Assembly: GCA_013398275.1 (NCBI GenBank)
Contig: VZSE01010780.1
Coordinates: 216,315 to 280,314, forward strand
Origin: Promerops cafer
Taxonomy: Eukaryota; Chordata; Aves; Passeriformes; Nectariniidae
Reading direction: 5' to 3'
Length of the DNA: 64,000 bases
The number at the start of each line of letters is the position of its first letter. Position 1 is the stretch's first letter. Shown here piece after piece: positions 24,601 through 39,600 of this stretch. Both the position numbers and the translations under genes were made by a program. A model generated the notes under the pieces. The model did no database searches and had not been told where the DNA came from. It saw nothing but the letters and a program-made list of their open reading frames with translations.

Positions 24601-27600
24601 TAGTATTATAACCTTTGGTTATAATACTGTTTCCTATTCTGTGGATGTTTTTTTCTAAGCCTGTCGTGTCCATGTTCTTTCTTCCTCTTTCATAGTTGTT
24701 GTGTCTTTAAATTTTCTTGTTTAACAAAAATGAACATTTAATGAAACATTTACTGGCAGCACATTTTATCAGCAATGAATAAAGCATCTGCCACTATGCA
24801 CTATGAAATTCCTCACATGGTATTTCTTTTGTGGTTTACTTTATTAGCAATAAAAGATAAAATGCTCCAGAAAGCTCCAAAATCACCATATTATCACACC
24901 CACTCCCGCCCCCAGGCCTGGATGTGTTGTCCATGACCAGGAAGCTGCAGGTCTGGGCAGGAGTCAGCAGAGTTGACAGGCACCTACTCTCGTGTCACCT
25001 CTGGCACAGGCTTGTGGGGAGGGCAGGGAGGGAATGTTTCCTGCTCCACTGTACAGCAAGGGTATGGTAATGTGGGACCCCTTATATTTCTCACAAAGCA
25101 CTGCCAAAAGAGAAACTGTACAGTGACATAAAAGATATAATTTTTTCTTTTCTGCACAAGAGCCAAAAATACTACCCAGGACAAGACATCAGAACCCTGC
25201 TCACAAAAGTTATAGGAAAACCCCAAGCCTTTGCAGAAAGCCTGCAAAGGGCCACCTCTACCACTCAAAAGTGCTTACCAGTTTTATAAAATCTGTTTGG
25301 AAGTAAGGCACATGTATGATTTAATCAGGGAATATCCAAGCATCTGGCAAGTTAGACAGTTGCATATAAGCTGTGAAAGAAAGCAATTTATAGATTTGAT
25401 AGTTTTTATTAACTGTTTTCATAACTCCTGATTTGTTAAAACCTATCACTGTTGAGTTTTATTTACTTTCCAAACAACAGGATTATACAGGGATAAATTT
25501 GTATCTTGTGCTATGCATTAATTTAATGTTCCCCATTTACATAGTATTTTTAAAGTATTATTGCTAAAATAATAATAGATTAAGATTATCACAAAGTCAT
25601 TTCACAGAGTTTTATTTTTACAGCTTGTTTTTCTTTAAACTTTATGTAGTTTAAAGTGCAGCTTTATGTAAATAATCTTTTTAACCTTAATTGAAACTTA
25701 TACACAGTTTCATTCTCAAAACATTTGTTTTTAGACATAAGAACTTCTTAAGAGAAAATGCAGTGTTTGTGGAAGGGAGGAACTAATGCTTTGCTTTAAG
25801 CCAAGTGTTATGTGAATAGGCATCCTGTGTTCATCGTGACCAGTCTGCCAAGCTTAGTTAGTGCACTTCAGCCTTGATCTTCAGCAACCCATTTTCTCAG
25901 TCCTTATTTGGTTCATGTGCCTCTGTCCTGCTTTCTGTTCCTTCCAGACCTCAGCTCTTTAAGCATAGGTCATATTTTTATGCATCCATGCCTTTCAAGT
26001 ACTGAGCAACTTCTGTAAACTAAGGATACTGATCACCTGCTCATCTCATTTTGCTGGAAAAATTTCCACTCTATGAAGATGTAAATAAGGAACAAACTTT
26101 CGCTGTTTTTTTTCCTTCCCAATTGTGTTAAATTGGTCTCACAATCATTTCTTGTTTCCTCTTTTTGCATTTACCTTTTTTAAGTATGTCTGCTTACGAA
26201 TTCATAACTGTCTCTCCCATACAATTACATAAGTAGGTATTTTTTGTAAATTCAATTGTGAAAGGGTTTGATTAGCAATCAATGTCTCTGTGTAATTGCC
26301 TTGCTAGTAGAGCTGAAGCTTGGTAACATTACACTAAATAAAAACCTGTTGTAATTAGGTCTCTGTTTCTCAGGGAAACATTCCTGCAAACAGAACCTGA
26401 GAAAAATTCATTCTTTCTTTTCCTCTTTTCTCTGTGTCTTGGCTCGCCCTCCCCTGGTCTCTCCCTGCTCTCTTCTCCTAACTCATAAAGCATTCTCCTC
26501 TTATACAACCACATGAAAAGCCCTCTCAGCATTTGGGAACAAGGCCAAAGGTTATGGTTCAAGTGGCTTGTCCTCATATATGACATCATTTGGAGAGCTG
26601 CTGGTGGACCACTCTGCAGCTCTGCAGTGAGATGGAGCCAAGGGCCAGAGCAGCCCCACCATCCTCTGGGAGAGGGCTGCACTTCTCTTGGACAGGCCAT
26701 GGGATACAGCACTGCAGGAAGAAGAGAGAAGCAACTGGAGAGGAAGACTGAAGAGATTTGTGGGGGAATGCTGTGTACCTGCAGTGAATTTCAGAGCTGG
26801 GATAAGTGCTGTGCAAAAAAACCTTGTTAAAATCTGCAGTCTGGAGGTAGGGAGCAGACTGTTGGGAGCTTAAGCCAGTTGTCTGGTGCCAGTGGTGCAA
26901 AGGCTCAAACAGGTGCATGCAGATGAAATAGCATGGATGGGTTGGCTGCAGGGGGAAAATAAAACATGGAAGTAGACGTACAAGTGGCAGAAGCTAAGGT
27001 AGCTACTAAGTCTCAGAAGGTAGAGAGGGGGCCCAGGTTATTACAAGAGAATGAAAAAAAGCTTATTTAAAACATTTCACAATTGCTGACCTGGATATCC
27101 TGTGTAGGTATCTCAGCATAATATGGTTATATTGCTACTCTAAAGCCACATTTGCAATTTGTGAATTCTGGGCTTAAACAGACTCAAGAGTGTATCAATA
27201 TTGCCAGGTATGACAGGTATGAAAAATATGTCTGGTAGATGAAATCTAGATTCCACTTAAATATGTAAATATTTGTGCTTCTTTTAATGTTACCAAATTA
27301 AGATAGAATTTTAAATAGCATATTAACCTTTCTGAAAAGTTAGCTGGCAAACATATGTCTCAATTAACTAATTAGAATATTTGAATAGTTCTTACTATTA
27401 GTTTCATTTTTAGATTCATTTGGATTTGAAAGTAGTTACAGCTTTGCAAATAAACATAAGTTCATAGTTCTTTGTAAGTCTTGACACATATCTTTAGAAT
27501 GTCAAGTGACTTTCTCTGCACATCCATTCTTGATGCGATAAAGTTTTTTGTGTATTTTCATTAAAAAGGAAAAGTGGATTGCTGTTCCTGGACAGCCAGG

Positions 27601-30600
27601 TGGTGATTTGATTGTGAACCTAGTACATTTTTAATTCCTAGTCTGAATGCCAGAACTAAAATTACAAACATCAAGCGTCTTTAAAGCACAAATAAGTTAT
27701 CTTTTAAATGGTTTCTAGGTTCCAAGAATAGAGTAGAGTTTGTAAAGCAACTTTGAATACTTCTGTAAATACTCCACAAATAATTCTCTTAGCTTGTGGG
27801 TAAGTAGCAGCATCCTTTTTTTTTTATGAGCATCTGTAAGTAATTTTAGTTAGGACTGCAAAGTGAAATGTTTGTTCAAGGCACCTTTTTCCTTTTTGCA
27901 TCAATGGTCAACAAAAATGCCTACAAACTGTCTCAGGTTTTCTTATATCTTAAAAGCACTTAATGCCCAGAAGGACTCAGAATTGTAGCACTGCTGCATG
28001 CCATGATTGTTCTATTTGTAGAGCGTGTCAAAGTTGCATTTCAAAAGTAATTTAAAATCAGCTCTCATAGGCATTTAGATATCTGGGAACTAGCTTACTA
28101 GGCATTTTAAGTATACTCTTTGGCTTTATACACATTTCAGGTAGCTTAAACTACTAATAGTTTTCCTAGAGCTGCTTTTCAAAGAACCGTAACTTTTTAA
28201 GTTTACAAGTTTCAATATTTTCAACTCACCAATTCATAGAAGATAAATGATGAAAGTGCAAACCCTGCTTAATGAATTTACTGATAATCAACTTCTATCT
28301 TTATGGACCTTTTGGGATTGATCTTTATACCACAGCAGTCTTTTGATTACAGTTTCAAAATTAGGATCATATAACATTTATGTGCCTTTGAGTATATTAC
28401 TCATGACTGATTACTGTAAAAGAAATTGTGAAATGCAGTTTGTCCTGTTAATTGATGAGATCAGAACTATTCAAATATCTTTCCTCCTTATGGGCTTAAC
28501 TTCATAGGCTTCAATATTAATGGAGCAATAGATATCCTTTAAATCTGTGATTTTAGGGAGGAATTCCTTCCAGTACTCCAAGACTAATGATGCTTGAATA
28601 TTTAAAACAAGGACAGAGCACAGTTCATGAATGGAAATGAATCTGAAGATCTGTGGGGAGGAAAGGGTTGGAAAAGATAAGATTGGCAAGAAGAGGGAAA
28701 AATATATTGGATTAGAGTTGTTTTCTTTCAGAGACCAATTTTGCACCAAGTAGATGTTAGAAAACAGTGTCAGAGAATTCATGTATCTGTGTTTGTTTTT
28801 GTTGGTTTTTGCCTTCTAAAGAAGTGAAATTTTCTCACAGATAACAGAAAATTGTGAAAGGCTTAAAAGCATTCTTCTTATAGGCTTGGGGCCTCTTTGT
28901 AAGCAGAGAAAGGAGATAAGAAGTGTGGAGATTGTAAAACACAGCCTGGGGAAGATTTGCAGGTGTTCCAGGCCCCCTTTGATATGTAAGGCAGGACTCA
29001 AGCCTCTCTGTTTTGCCCCTGCTAATATGAGCCTAGCAGTCTACGTGTCTCTACTTGCTTTTTTTGAATCCTCCATCCAGCAAGATGATGGAATAAACCT
29101 ACTCTTTGCACTTCAGCTGTGTGTCATGGTCATCTTGGTGTTACCTACATTTATCCACAGCACACAAGATCTTTCTCTTTTTCACCCAGATAAAATGAGA
29201 GGCCACATATTCAGGCCAGTCAAATGCAGGAGGCACATTTGACTGGACTAGAAGTAGGGAAAATTGCATTTCCATCCTCACTTTTTCCTAAGTGTAACAC
29301 TCACTTTTGTCAAATCACCTTTTATTTTTATACCTCTCTCATCTGTTTTGACTAGACACTTCAAAGCCTGGCTGTCTGCTCCACAGTGGCCTTTTCTTCC
29401 TTTTGGGCTTTAAGACACCTCTGTAATACAGAGCACAGGATGAATTGCAAGTATAAATACAGTATATATTAAAGCATATTTCTTTTTTAATCCAAACATT
29501 ACCAGTTCAAGAAAATTGAACAGTATGGATATAAACTTTTTCCCAATATTTAGTTGAATCATACTGATTCCCTCACTCACATTATTTAAGATTTTCTCTC
29601 ATTAATGTGCTGTCTCATCTGGCTGTTTAAAATATTTTATTCCCAGATTAATTAGTTTTTCATTTGCCTTTTTTAATCAGCAAATGTCCTGTCATGGCCC
29701 AATTACTTAATAAATCAAAATTGTATCTCATTACATTATTTTGTTCTTTTAATTTTAGTACCATTTGCTGAATTTGAATTCTTATTTCCAGTACCCTCAT
29801 CCAAATAATTTATGCAGAATACTATGAATAGCAACAAACCAAAACCTGATGACTCTTTGATACTCCAATGCCTTAATAATTTCCAGTCTAAAGGCTGAAC
29901 TGAAGACTCTTTTTCCCTGGAATATGCTTGGTCCACAGAGGAGTATCAGGCCACAAAGCTCACGAGTCCAGCATTTTGAAAGCAGTCAGTGATGGAAAAA
30001 ACGTCAGTTATTGTTTATGAAGCAAATCCCACTGTTGGAAATATGATAGCTACATGACTAAATAATTAGAGAGAAGCAAGAAACTGACTCTGAGAGGATT
30101 TCTTTTAAATACAGAAACACAGCTACAGTTCAAAGTCGCTAACAGATGTGAAGAATAGTTGAATGCAGCACTACAGTAGCAGTACTACAGCAATTAATGA
30201 CATCAGTTTAACATGCAATTAAAAGGGAAATCCTCATTTCCCTGCAGTGTTTTAGTAAACAGAGTGAAAACTGATGACTTGAAAGGTGAAGCAGAACTGT
30301 TTGGTCAGTACAACAATATAGGGAGAGCTTGAAGTCTTTGTACCAGTGTCTACATAGTGATTTATCTACTAACCTCTGTCTCTTTTCCCACTTCTATTTC
30401 TTAGACAACCTGTCTGGGTTGTTTTTATCCTATTAAAACAATTCAAGAGCCAGAGTTAGTCTTAAATCCCAATTTTCTGATTCTTGTATTATATAGGTTA
30501 CTTGGCACAGTTAGGCCACGGTAAATTAAATACTACTGGTTTCTGCCCATGGGGTCTCTGTCCAGTAGCAGCACTTCTTTGACTGACTTAAGGCTGGAAC

Positions 30601-33600
30601 TTCACCCACATAACCTGCACCATCATGCCATCTAAATCTGTCATCTTTATCAAATTTCTCTGTATAAGTAGCTAGGAATGTTTTCTTCAGACCCATTGCT
30701 CCACTGCTAGTATCAGAAGGAAGCCTGGCACCATTCTTTCTATATGGTTTCTATTTTAACAAAGGCTGAGAGTTGTTTCAGCAATGTTATGAGACCAGTG
30801 TCCAGAGCTGATTTAAGGTAAAGAAATAGAAGCAAACATGAAAAACCACCCAAATCCTTCTGGAAACATTAAAGAGTCCAAGAAATTAAAAGCCTGCATG
30901 TGATAGGGGAGGGCTTTTTTAATAAAAGATGAAAATTGGTAGGTCTATTGAATCTACCTCAATACTGAGAATTTTGGCAGTCTGCCTGGTGCAGCCAGAT
31001 TGCTGACTGTTGTTATAGATAGAAAAGAAATCTGCTATAAAATAGAGGAATTAGAAATATTGAGGGAAACTGTACTAAGGGAAGAGACAAACATTTCAGA
31101 AAAATGAGGAAGAGTCATGACTCAGGCAAAGATGGTGGTGGCTGGAGGGGCAGCAGCCCCACCAACACACCCACAGAAAGCACCATCATGGTCACAGGTG
31201 TGATTAGTGTCAGGCTGATTTTTCAACTTGTGCAGACTAAAAAGCCATTTGCAGACCAAGCTATCTCTTGGGTAGAAGTATTTAAAGACAGAACTGTGGA
31301 CAGAAGATATAAGGAATGAAGTCTATGTTATGTCTTGCCTTGTTATATAGCAAAGAGATATGCTATCCTCTATACTGCTTGGCATGGCTATGTAGTGAAT
31401 GCTGTGTCCATTTCAAGTCTCAAAACAAAGTTAATTTAAGTGACTGAGCCATCTCTTGATGAGTTCTGTAAAAGACACAGGGAAAAAATAATACAAAATA
31501 CTGTCAGACACATGAAGAAAGTAAGCAGAAAAATTGCACATAAAATTATAAGGTGCAGAGATGATTGTAATTTGATAGGGTTATTATATACAAATACTGA
31601 AGGTTTTATTTTTCTTCTTTTTACTCAACTTTGCAGACACAAAACCCTCACCATATTCAAGGTAATAGCCATTACCACAGGGTATTTGTTTTGATTTTAG
31701 GACCATGCAGACAAAGGATCCATAATCAAATCTTAGGTACTTCTTACCCCCTTGCTTCAAAAGGCCAGTCCCCAGGATTGCACCTATGTGGATGATAATG
31801 CATCACTCTGAGATTGCTCCGGTCTTGAGCTAGTGCTGGCCAGTACAAAAAGCTTGCTGCAGGAATTAAGTCCCTTCAATTTCATTTTAACACTGCTGAT
31901 TTCTGTTGTGGTAAGTTATTAAATATTAATTATCAATGTTCCTCCCTTTTTACAGTGAAGTTCGAAATCTTAGAAACTTGGATTACATAGATCCAGATGC
32001 CTTTAAGAACCTCCCACTTTTGAAATACCTGTAAGTATTTAGTACCTGCAACAAATTGGTACTTAAATCTCACAGATGACTCCTTACATTACAGCAGTTT
32101 TGTTAGTTTGCATTTGATTTTGGAACTGATTGCCGTGTTTTTCCCTGTTGCTTTATTCTAATGACAGAAAGCCAGCAACGGTAGGGGTTGGAACTCTACT
32201 TTTGTGAGAAAGGAAAACATGTTCACAAATTCATCAGTAGTTTTCCCATTTGTCTTATCCATTAAATATCTAGAATACACCAAAATTCCACAGCTAGCAC
32301 TTTTCTTATGGTAAGTCCTGTCTTACTCTATTTTTGTAGGAAATAGTGGGAAGAAGGGACACAACAGATATATACACGTCTTTAGTATTTACTAGACATT
32401 TACACAGGGTTTAAAGCATATCTGTCAGCCAAATGTGAAAAGCTCACCTATAGACGCCTGATTTCATATGACCTCTATGGCAGACAGAAATCTTGAAAAC
32501 TTCCCATGATTTTCTAAAGAAACTTCTGTAATTTTGAGTAATATTTGGAAGAAAGGCCTCTGTGTGTGTGTGGTGGGGGCAGTGGCAAGGAGGAAAGATT
32601 TGTCCAGGTTCTTCCTATAGATGTGAAAACAATAAAAAAGATAGTAAAAAATTCCATTTCAGAAGAATAGGTTTAAAAATTGAGAACTACAGTTATTTTC
32701 ACTCTACAGGAGTTCATAAAGAAGGGGCTTTAAGCATTTTACATTTTAAGGCAGTTTCCCTTTTTAGAGCTATATGAAGAGCTCTTAGCCTCAATGAAAG
32801 ATAGACAGTTTGGGGGTCCAGACTATTAACTGAAGCAGTCTTAATGTCTCAAGTTAAAATAAACCAGAGTTTTAATTATTTTCTTCTATTGATGCCTTAG
32901 GTTTTTATATTTTTCAGTTTCTGTACTGCTTTAGTGTATAGTTCTGAGCTTCATATTAGGGGTTAGTAAGCTCTCTTCACAGAGTAGGTAGGCAAAACAA
33001 TTCCTTCTCTAGCTGGGGACCAAGGACAAGTAATCCAAATTTCAGGCCCAAGAGCATAAACAACATGGACTGAAGAGAGAAGAACAACAAGGATGGGACT
33101 TCATAATCTGAAGCTATAATTGGACAATTAACTCCAATATGCTAATGGACTAGAACTTATAAAAGTGAGAGACCTCGTGACTGGTCATCCATTTTTGTGA
33201 CCATTTTGGGTTCATCTTGGGTGTAGCCCTGGCTGGGCTCTTGTACTGCCCAAGGTGTATCCATTGAGACCTTTTAATAAATACCTACTTTATTCTCTAA
33301 CTCTGTCTAGCCTCTGTTCTAGGTCAGCCTTCTCAAGGCATCAGTTTTGGCACCCTAGATGGGACAGAAGGCATCATTATCAACCTTACAAGATGCTTCC
33401 CTCTGCAGATCTGCCTGGCTGTCTTATTAGTCTGTTTTCTCATTGTTTAGATTCTATACTTTATCATAAGTCTGGTATTTCGAATTTTTTATATTGTTCT
33501 TGCATCCTTCTGTTTTGGACAGTTGATTATAAATGAATTGATTGACAACAGAGAGGATGCAATAACCATCCTGCCCTGTTGAACACTTTAAATACATTGT

Positions 33601-36600
33601 TCGTTGTTGTTCAGTGATGCAATAATTCTTTCTGTTTCTCCTCTCTTTCAGTGGTATTTTTAATACTGGACTCAAAGTATTTCCAGACCTCAGCAAAATC
33701 TATTCATTTGATGTGAATTTTTTGCTGTAAGTATCTGTCCTCACAGCTGGTTAGAATATTGCCATCCTCAGACTACATGAAAATGTATAATGAAGGTTTC
33801 TGGTTTTGAGAAAAATATCATTTAAGTCTGACAAAGTGGTTTTCATCAAGAAATATTTCAATGATCATTAGCACCAAATCTAGAAAATTCCAGGTCACCT
33901 AGCACTATACATTTGACCCGAATTAGAGACATGGACACACAGCACATTCATGACACACAACTTCTACAGGCCCTTTGCTCTTATTTTGTTCTTAGTTTTG
34001 CAATGGCTGTGCAATACCTGAATTAATATGAAGTCAGAATAGTGTGACACATGGGACCTGAGCTGGCATACGTCCTGCTATCATCAAGTCATCCTATCAA
34101 AATTCTTCTAACAAATTTGTGCTGGCATGGTGAAGCAAACTGCAGAACAATTGCTCGAAGAAGGAGAATGGGAATGCAAATGGGGACAAGGAGGTCTCCC
34201 ACTGTTATCCTTAAAGGTATTTCAGAAACAAAGAGTTCTGCTTTGAACTCTAAAATAAGCAGGAGTTTCTTGGTATTTAAAAAGCACAGACAACATCCAC
34301 CTGTGTTAATCAAAGTCAGAATTTTGGGTTGTAATCAAGCTGAGGAGAAAGAGTAGCTCAGATGAAGACTTGCAGGCTGACACAATGTGGAAGTATCTTG
34401 GTCCCAGAGAGAAGTTAGAAATCTTATATAGTAGCAGTTTTCAGCTGGAGGAGGCTTGAATGCTGGATGGGCTAGGCAAAAGGCAATTAAAAATGAGAAG
34501 TGTTATGTTAGAAGGTGATTTGCAAAGATGTGATTGATGATCTACCGCAGGCCTTGTTTCAGTGCTGCTAAGAGGTGTTTTTGGTCAATAAGAGTCTGTT
34601 CCCACTGCATTCATGGTCTGCCACTGGCAAGATGAACCTCAGAGCAATAGAGAAATGCTGCTTGTTTTGCTAAAAAGCATAGACCTGTAGGAAGCAATGA
34701 GATCTTCCCTTCCAAGGATCTTCTGAGACCAGAGACAAGCTTTGTTCTAACACACATTCACCTTGGCTGTAAGCCTCCAAGACTGAAACCTGAGTCAGGC
34801 AGAGCTCTGAGTGAGATGTAACTACATCTTAAGAACTATTAGGGAGTTTCTCAAAGATCAGAAGGGCTTCAGCTTAGATTGAAAACTCTGCTAGATCTAC
34901 TTCTACATAGTAGAGAGAACCAAGAATTGAACAGGCTAGATGAAACAAAGCACTCTATACAACCATCTGTGTTCCTGCTTCCAGCTAACTCAGTGACTTT
35001 CTCAGTGCCTTCTCAGTGCCAACATTGTTTTACTTCTGCCTTAATATTTTTTTAATAGCAATAACTACGAAAAGATAAATATAGGGCTTATATGCTGCAC
35101 AGAGTTTTTAAAGAATAGACCTCTACTTTCAAGGAAGATAGTCCTATGATATACATTTCTAGATATTGCTATTCAATGAAAGACTTTTTGTTTCTTCCAT
35201 CAAGAAAAAAAATGCTCTTGAAAAATAATAGGTTTCTAAATAATGGATAAGGTATAGCTGGGGGAAACCCATTCATTATATTACTATTTGCCCTTGAGGT
35301 CAAGCAACTTACAAGTATATATTTATTTAGAAAAAATGAACCAATCTGCAAAATATCAGCCCCAAAGAACTTGTGGTGGAAACCACCTATGAGTGAAAAT
35401 TACTTGGAATAAAAATGGTTGTAGTACTGTTCAGAGTTGGCACATGTATATGCACAAATGAAGCACAGAAAAGCATGAAATTATTTCTGGCACATGGATA
35501 ATTCTTAGGACTTCTCAGCCCATGGACTTTATGCATGGGCCTTTATTAGGCCACACCTAATCCACAAGCTGAAGAAAAAGAAACCTTTGCACAATATTTT
35601 CATTTCCAGACTATAATATTATTCAGAAAAAAAAAATCAGGAAAAGGGCAATCAAAGACTTTGCTCTGCCCTTTGTTTCTACCAGCTTTTTCCTCTCTCC
35701 TTTCTCCAGATTAGTAATAGTAAATCTCTTTAGCTTTCCTTTCTCCCTTTTGTTACAACAGAATTTTGGTCTGAAGACACATAGTACTTATTAAGAATGC
35801 GGAGTAGGAGTAAAAAAAAGTATTTAAGAAATGAGTAGTGAAACACTTCTTTGGACAAGAGGTCAGAAGATGCAGTTAGTTATTTCACTTACTAGTGAAA
35901 GAGACGTGCTAGATGCACTTCTGTAAAGTAAAATGCATCTGTCCTGAATGATGTATTATCTGATATCTTATCTGAATTTAGAGAGCAGGATTTCAGCTCT
36001 AAAGCCACATGGGTTGTTCAATTGACACTGCAGCTAATGCTTACTCACTCTGCTAATTCTCTGGCTGATGAGACCAGGGACCTGTCTGTGCCATCAGCCA
36101 CTGTTATCACACAGGCTGGCACACCTCACCAGAGCTACAAAACCCATTTACCTCTTGAGCTATCTTCCTGGATGCTGGAATATGCTCTGGAATTCTTCAT
36201 CCTACGTGTATCTTCTAGCTTTAGATGTAACTAAACAGGTTATTCTTTTAAACTTACTTATTTGAATAAATAAATTTAAATTTATAATATAAGAAATACG
36301 GCAATATTATTATTTTATAATATATTAATATTAAAATACATTAAAATTAATTTATTTAAATAATTGTGTTTTAAACTTCTATTTATTATCAAAGCAGAGA
36401 ACAATTTTAATAACAAAGCTGTTCTCCAGATGCTCTGTTGGGCAGATGTTTGATTGTGATATTTTGTCTCCTTTTTCAGTGAAATTGCAGATAATCCTTA
36501 TATGACTTCAGTGCCTGCAAATGCTTTCCAAGGACTTTGTAATGAATCTCTAACCCTGTAAGTTCCTTCAGTTTAAGTCACAAGGCGATTACCTCTCTGG

Positions 36601-39600
36601 TAATGCATATAGCAAAATGTTTAAAAATAAAATTATTCCTGTTCTCCTCTCTAGTAGTTTGCAACAGAGAAACAACACAGACAGACAGTATCTATATTCT
36701 TGTTTGCATAAATTCTGTACTTTGACAGCTATTTGAAATAAGTCCTGCTCTTGTCTTTAAACTGGCTTGACTAAAGTAGTTTTGCTTTTTCTATGACCTT
36801 AGTGCCAGTGAATGGTTATATTTGAAAAAAATCAAAGGAGAAAGTCTGCAAAGTTCTCTCCCTGTAAAGCTACAGCAGGGTTATAACTGTGTCTAACTTC
36901 TTTTGCAACCTGAGTGATACATACCACGGAAACTAATGGATGGCAAACATCAGAAACGTCATATTTGAAAGAAAATTGTTAAATAAAGTTCAGTAATGCA
37001 AGTCAGTCAATGTGAGCCACAAGAAAGGCCTGATGGGAGTGATTACTGTAATGAGTTGTGACCTGAACTGGGAGGAAGAGCATTAGAATGCAAACAGATG
37101 AATTCTAAAGAAATTCTAAAAAAAAAATCCTTTTGCTCTGAGGAAGTAAAAGAATTAATTCTAAAAATTTAAGGCATGCCTGATACTAAAATCAGACCTT
37201 TTTTGCTAGTTGTTAGTTCCTTTAGCCTTCCTTAATCAGTCCTAGCATGATTTCGTTTCCTTGCTTTTAGTTTAAGTGTAGGGAAATTACAGTAAAGTGG
37301 TTTAGTCTATCATTGCTGTAAAAGGAGGTAGATGGCACACCTGCCACATGTATCCTTGATTCAGGTGCACTCAAGAATGCTTCTGGGCATTTGTTTGACT
37401 TTGCACTGTAACAACTGCTTCTTCAAGAGATTAAAATTAACACATCCATAAGTGTGCTGTTGCAAAGGAAAATGATGCGTAAAATATTAGGCATTCATGT
37501 ATTGAAGCAGCCCAAAACACAGTGATGTAATTTCTCTTTTGCTTGCAGTAAACTCTACAATAATGGTTTTACCAGTATTCAAGGCCATGCTTTTAATGGG
37601 ACAAATCTGGATGCTATGTAAGTAGCAGGTAATTCTCATCTTTCAGAAGAAAAAACCCAAAATTCTTTGCTTATTTGAGGCTCTGAAATATGTATCTTAT
37701 TTTAATTACTTTTAAGGAGCAAAGACAGGATGTTAATTTCAGCCAGCAATAACAGTATCATTGCTTAATGTCTTTTGCAGTGTGCTTTCATTTAGCATGT
37801 ATATTTATAGCTCAGAAATAAAACCATGGCAAGTAATTCTATTGTGAATTTTGTTCTGGTTTGGAGCTACAGTAAGACTTTGTTTGATCAGTAACTTTTC
37901 TAAGACAATTTGGAAGATAATTATGCTTTTTTTTTTACAAGACTGTTTGTTTTAGTGAGTGTAGCACTGATAATGGTAGCAGTTCTTTCACAGGTATCTC
38001 TTACCTGCAAAAAAGAGAGTGGTGTAAGGTGCTGGGAGCAATTCAGAGGAACCAGCCACTTACACTGGAAATGAGATGCACATCTCAAAACCATGAATCA
38101 ACAATTTCATATTTCCCTGAAACTTCTTATTGTATTTTCTGAAAAAACAATAGTCAGTGAGTGAATATCCTTTTTACACCATGTGCCTCAATCATTAAGA
38201 GAGAAAAAAATCACAATTCTAGAGACTCCATTCACTTTGGCAGAGTTTACTCTTGTCCTACAGAGGCTTGACTGAAGAGTCTGTCACTCTCATGAGTAAA
38301 GAGATTTCTTCATTGTGGGCTCTTAAATTAACCAGAGAGACAAGAGGATAGATATGATTATTTTTAGTACTTTATTTTAAATTAGGCTTAAATTTGATAA
38401 GGATTCCATAAGGGCATCCTTCACATGGTCCTAATCTTTCCAAACTGCCTATTTTAGCTTAGCAGCTAGCTAGACTTAAAGTCTGAAAGGTTTGTGTTAA
38501 ACCAAAGATCTGGAATGGATCTGATTTTATTCACACTAGTTCAGTTACACATGAAAAAGGAAGATTTCCATGATGACATAGTGTTTGTACTAGTCCCCAC
38601 AGAAATTGCAAGATGTAAAATATGGCAAAAAATAAAGCCAGTGTCTTGACTGAATCCCTCTAAGCCACATGCAGCAATACTCAGAAACTTTCCAAGCCTT
38701 AGCCAATGTATGAACTGTGTTGGCTCTTCCATTTCTTACATTTGACAAAGCACAGGTTGGACACTATTTTGTAACAATTTTTCTTTATGCTTCTCTCATA
38801 GTATGCAGGTGGTATTGCTTCTGTCCTCTTTGGAATTCTCATTATTGAAGAATCAAATGAAAACATAGTTTTAGAAGATCTGGAGTCCTAAACAGTCCTA
38901 AACAGTCTGCTTTATTGAACTGGGAAGTAGAGAAGCAGACAGCACATACTAGCCTATGTAGATACTGTTTGCTTGTTTTTAGAAAAAAAAAAAAAAAAAA
39001 TGTAATTAGTATTCTTTAAAGGTATTTAAGTATTTTTTAAGGCCAAGAGTAGTGGGCTTTACAGAGAGATCTGGACAGACTTGAGAGCTGGGCCATCACC
39101 ATCTATATTAACTTTAACAAGAACAATTGCTGGATTCTCCATCTGGCATGGTGTAATCCTGGTTATGCATACAAAGTGGGAGGCTGGAGAGCAGCCCCAC
39201 AGAAGCAGATCTGGGGGTCCTGGTTGATGGCAAGTTGAGCACAAGTCAGCAGTGCCGTGGCAGCCAGGAGGGCCAGCCCTGTCCTGGGGTGCATCAGGCC
39301 CAGCATCACCAGCCGGGCAAGGGAGGGGATTGTCCTGCTCTGCTCTGCACGGGGGCAGCCTCACCTTGAGTGCTGGGGGCAGTTTTGGGTGCCACAATAT
39401 GAGCAGGATATCAAACCCTTAAGTGTGTCCAAAGGAGAGCAGTCAAGATGGTGAAAGGCCTTGAGGGCAAGACTTACGTGGAGTGGCTGTGGTAACTTGG
39501 CTTGCTCAGCCTGGAGAAGGGGAGCACGAGAGGGAGATGTCGTGGCAGCCCACAGCTTCCTCAAGGGGGGCAGTGGAGGGGCAGGTGCTGATCTCTCTCT

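Larger units (their letters stand above)
23103..31955. other. TSHR: TSHR intron 3 (8.9 kb)
   Basis: Holds the TAAA run at 23114-23134, a hairpin at 24595-24635, GC-richer unclassified stretches near 24900-25260 and 26400-26900, and otherwise AT-rich intronic DNA. No CR1 copy could be identified with confidence; 23780-23880 faintly resembles a CR1 reverse-transcriptase segment. Confidence 0.88.
32031..33651. other. TSHR: TSHR intron 4 (1.6 kb)
   Basis: The first part (32031-32980) is unremarkable. The second part carries a sense-oriented LTR with a primer-binding-site-like sequence (32990-33365). The remaining 290 bp to exon 5 include the ordinary CTCTCTTTCAG acceptor. Confidence 0.9.

Noticed and set aside
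26329..26918. Cluster of overlapping frames at 26.3-26.9 kb as a possible gene nested in intron 3
   Set aside because: Frames occur on both strands with no domain, no splice signals and no homology that I recognise. GC-richer composition explains them.
38983..39000. 18-base A run as the tail of a processed pseudogene or SINE
   Set aside because: No gene-derived or SINE sequence was recognised upstream and no flanking target duplication was seen. It is treated as a plain homopolymer.
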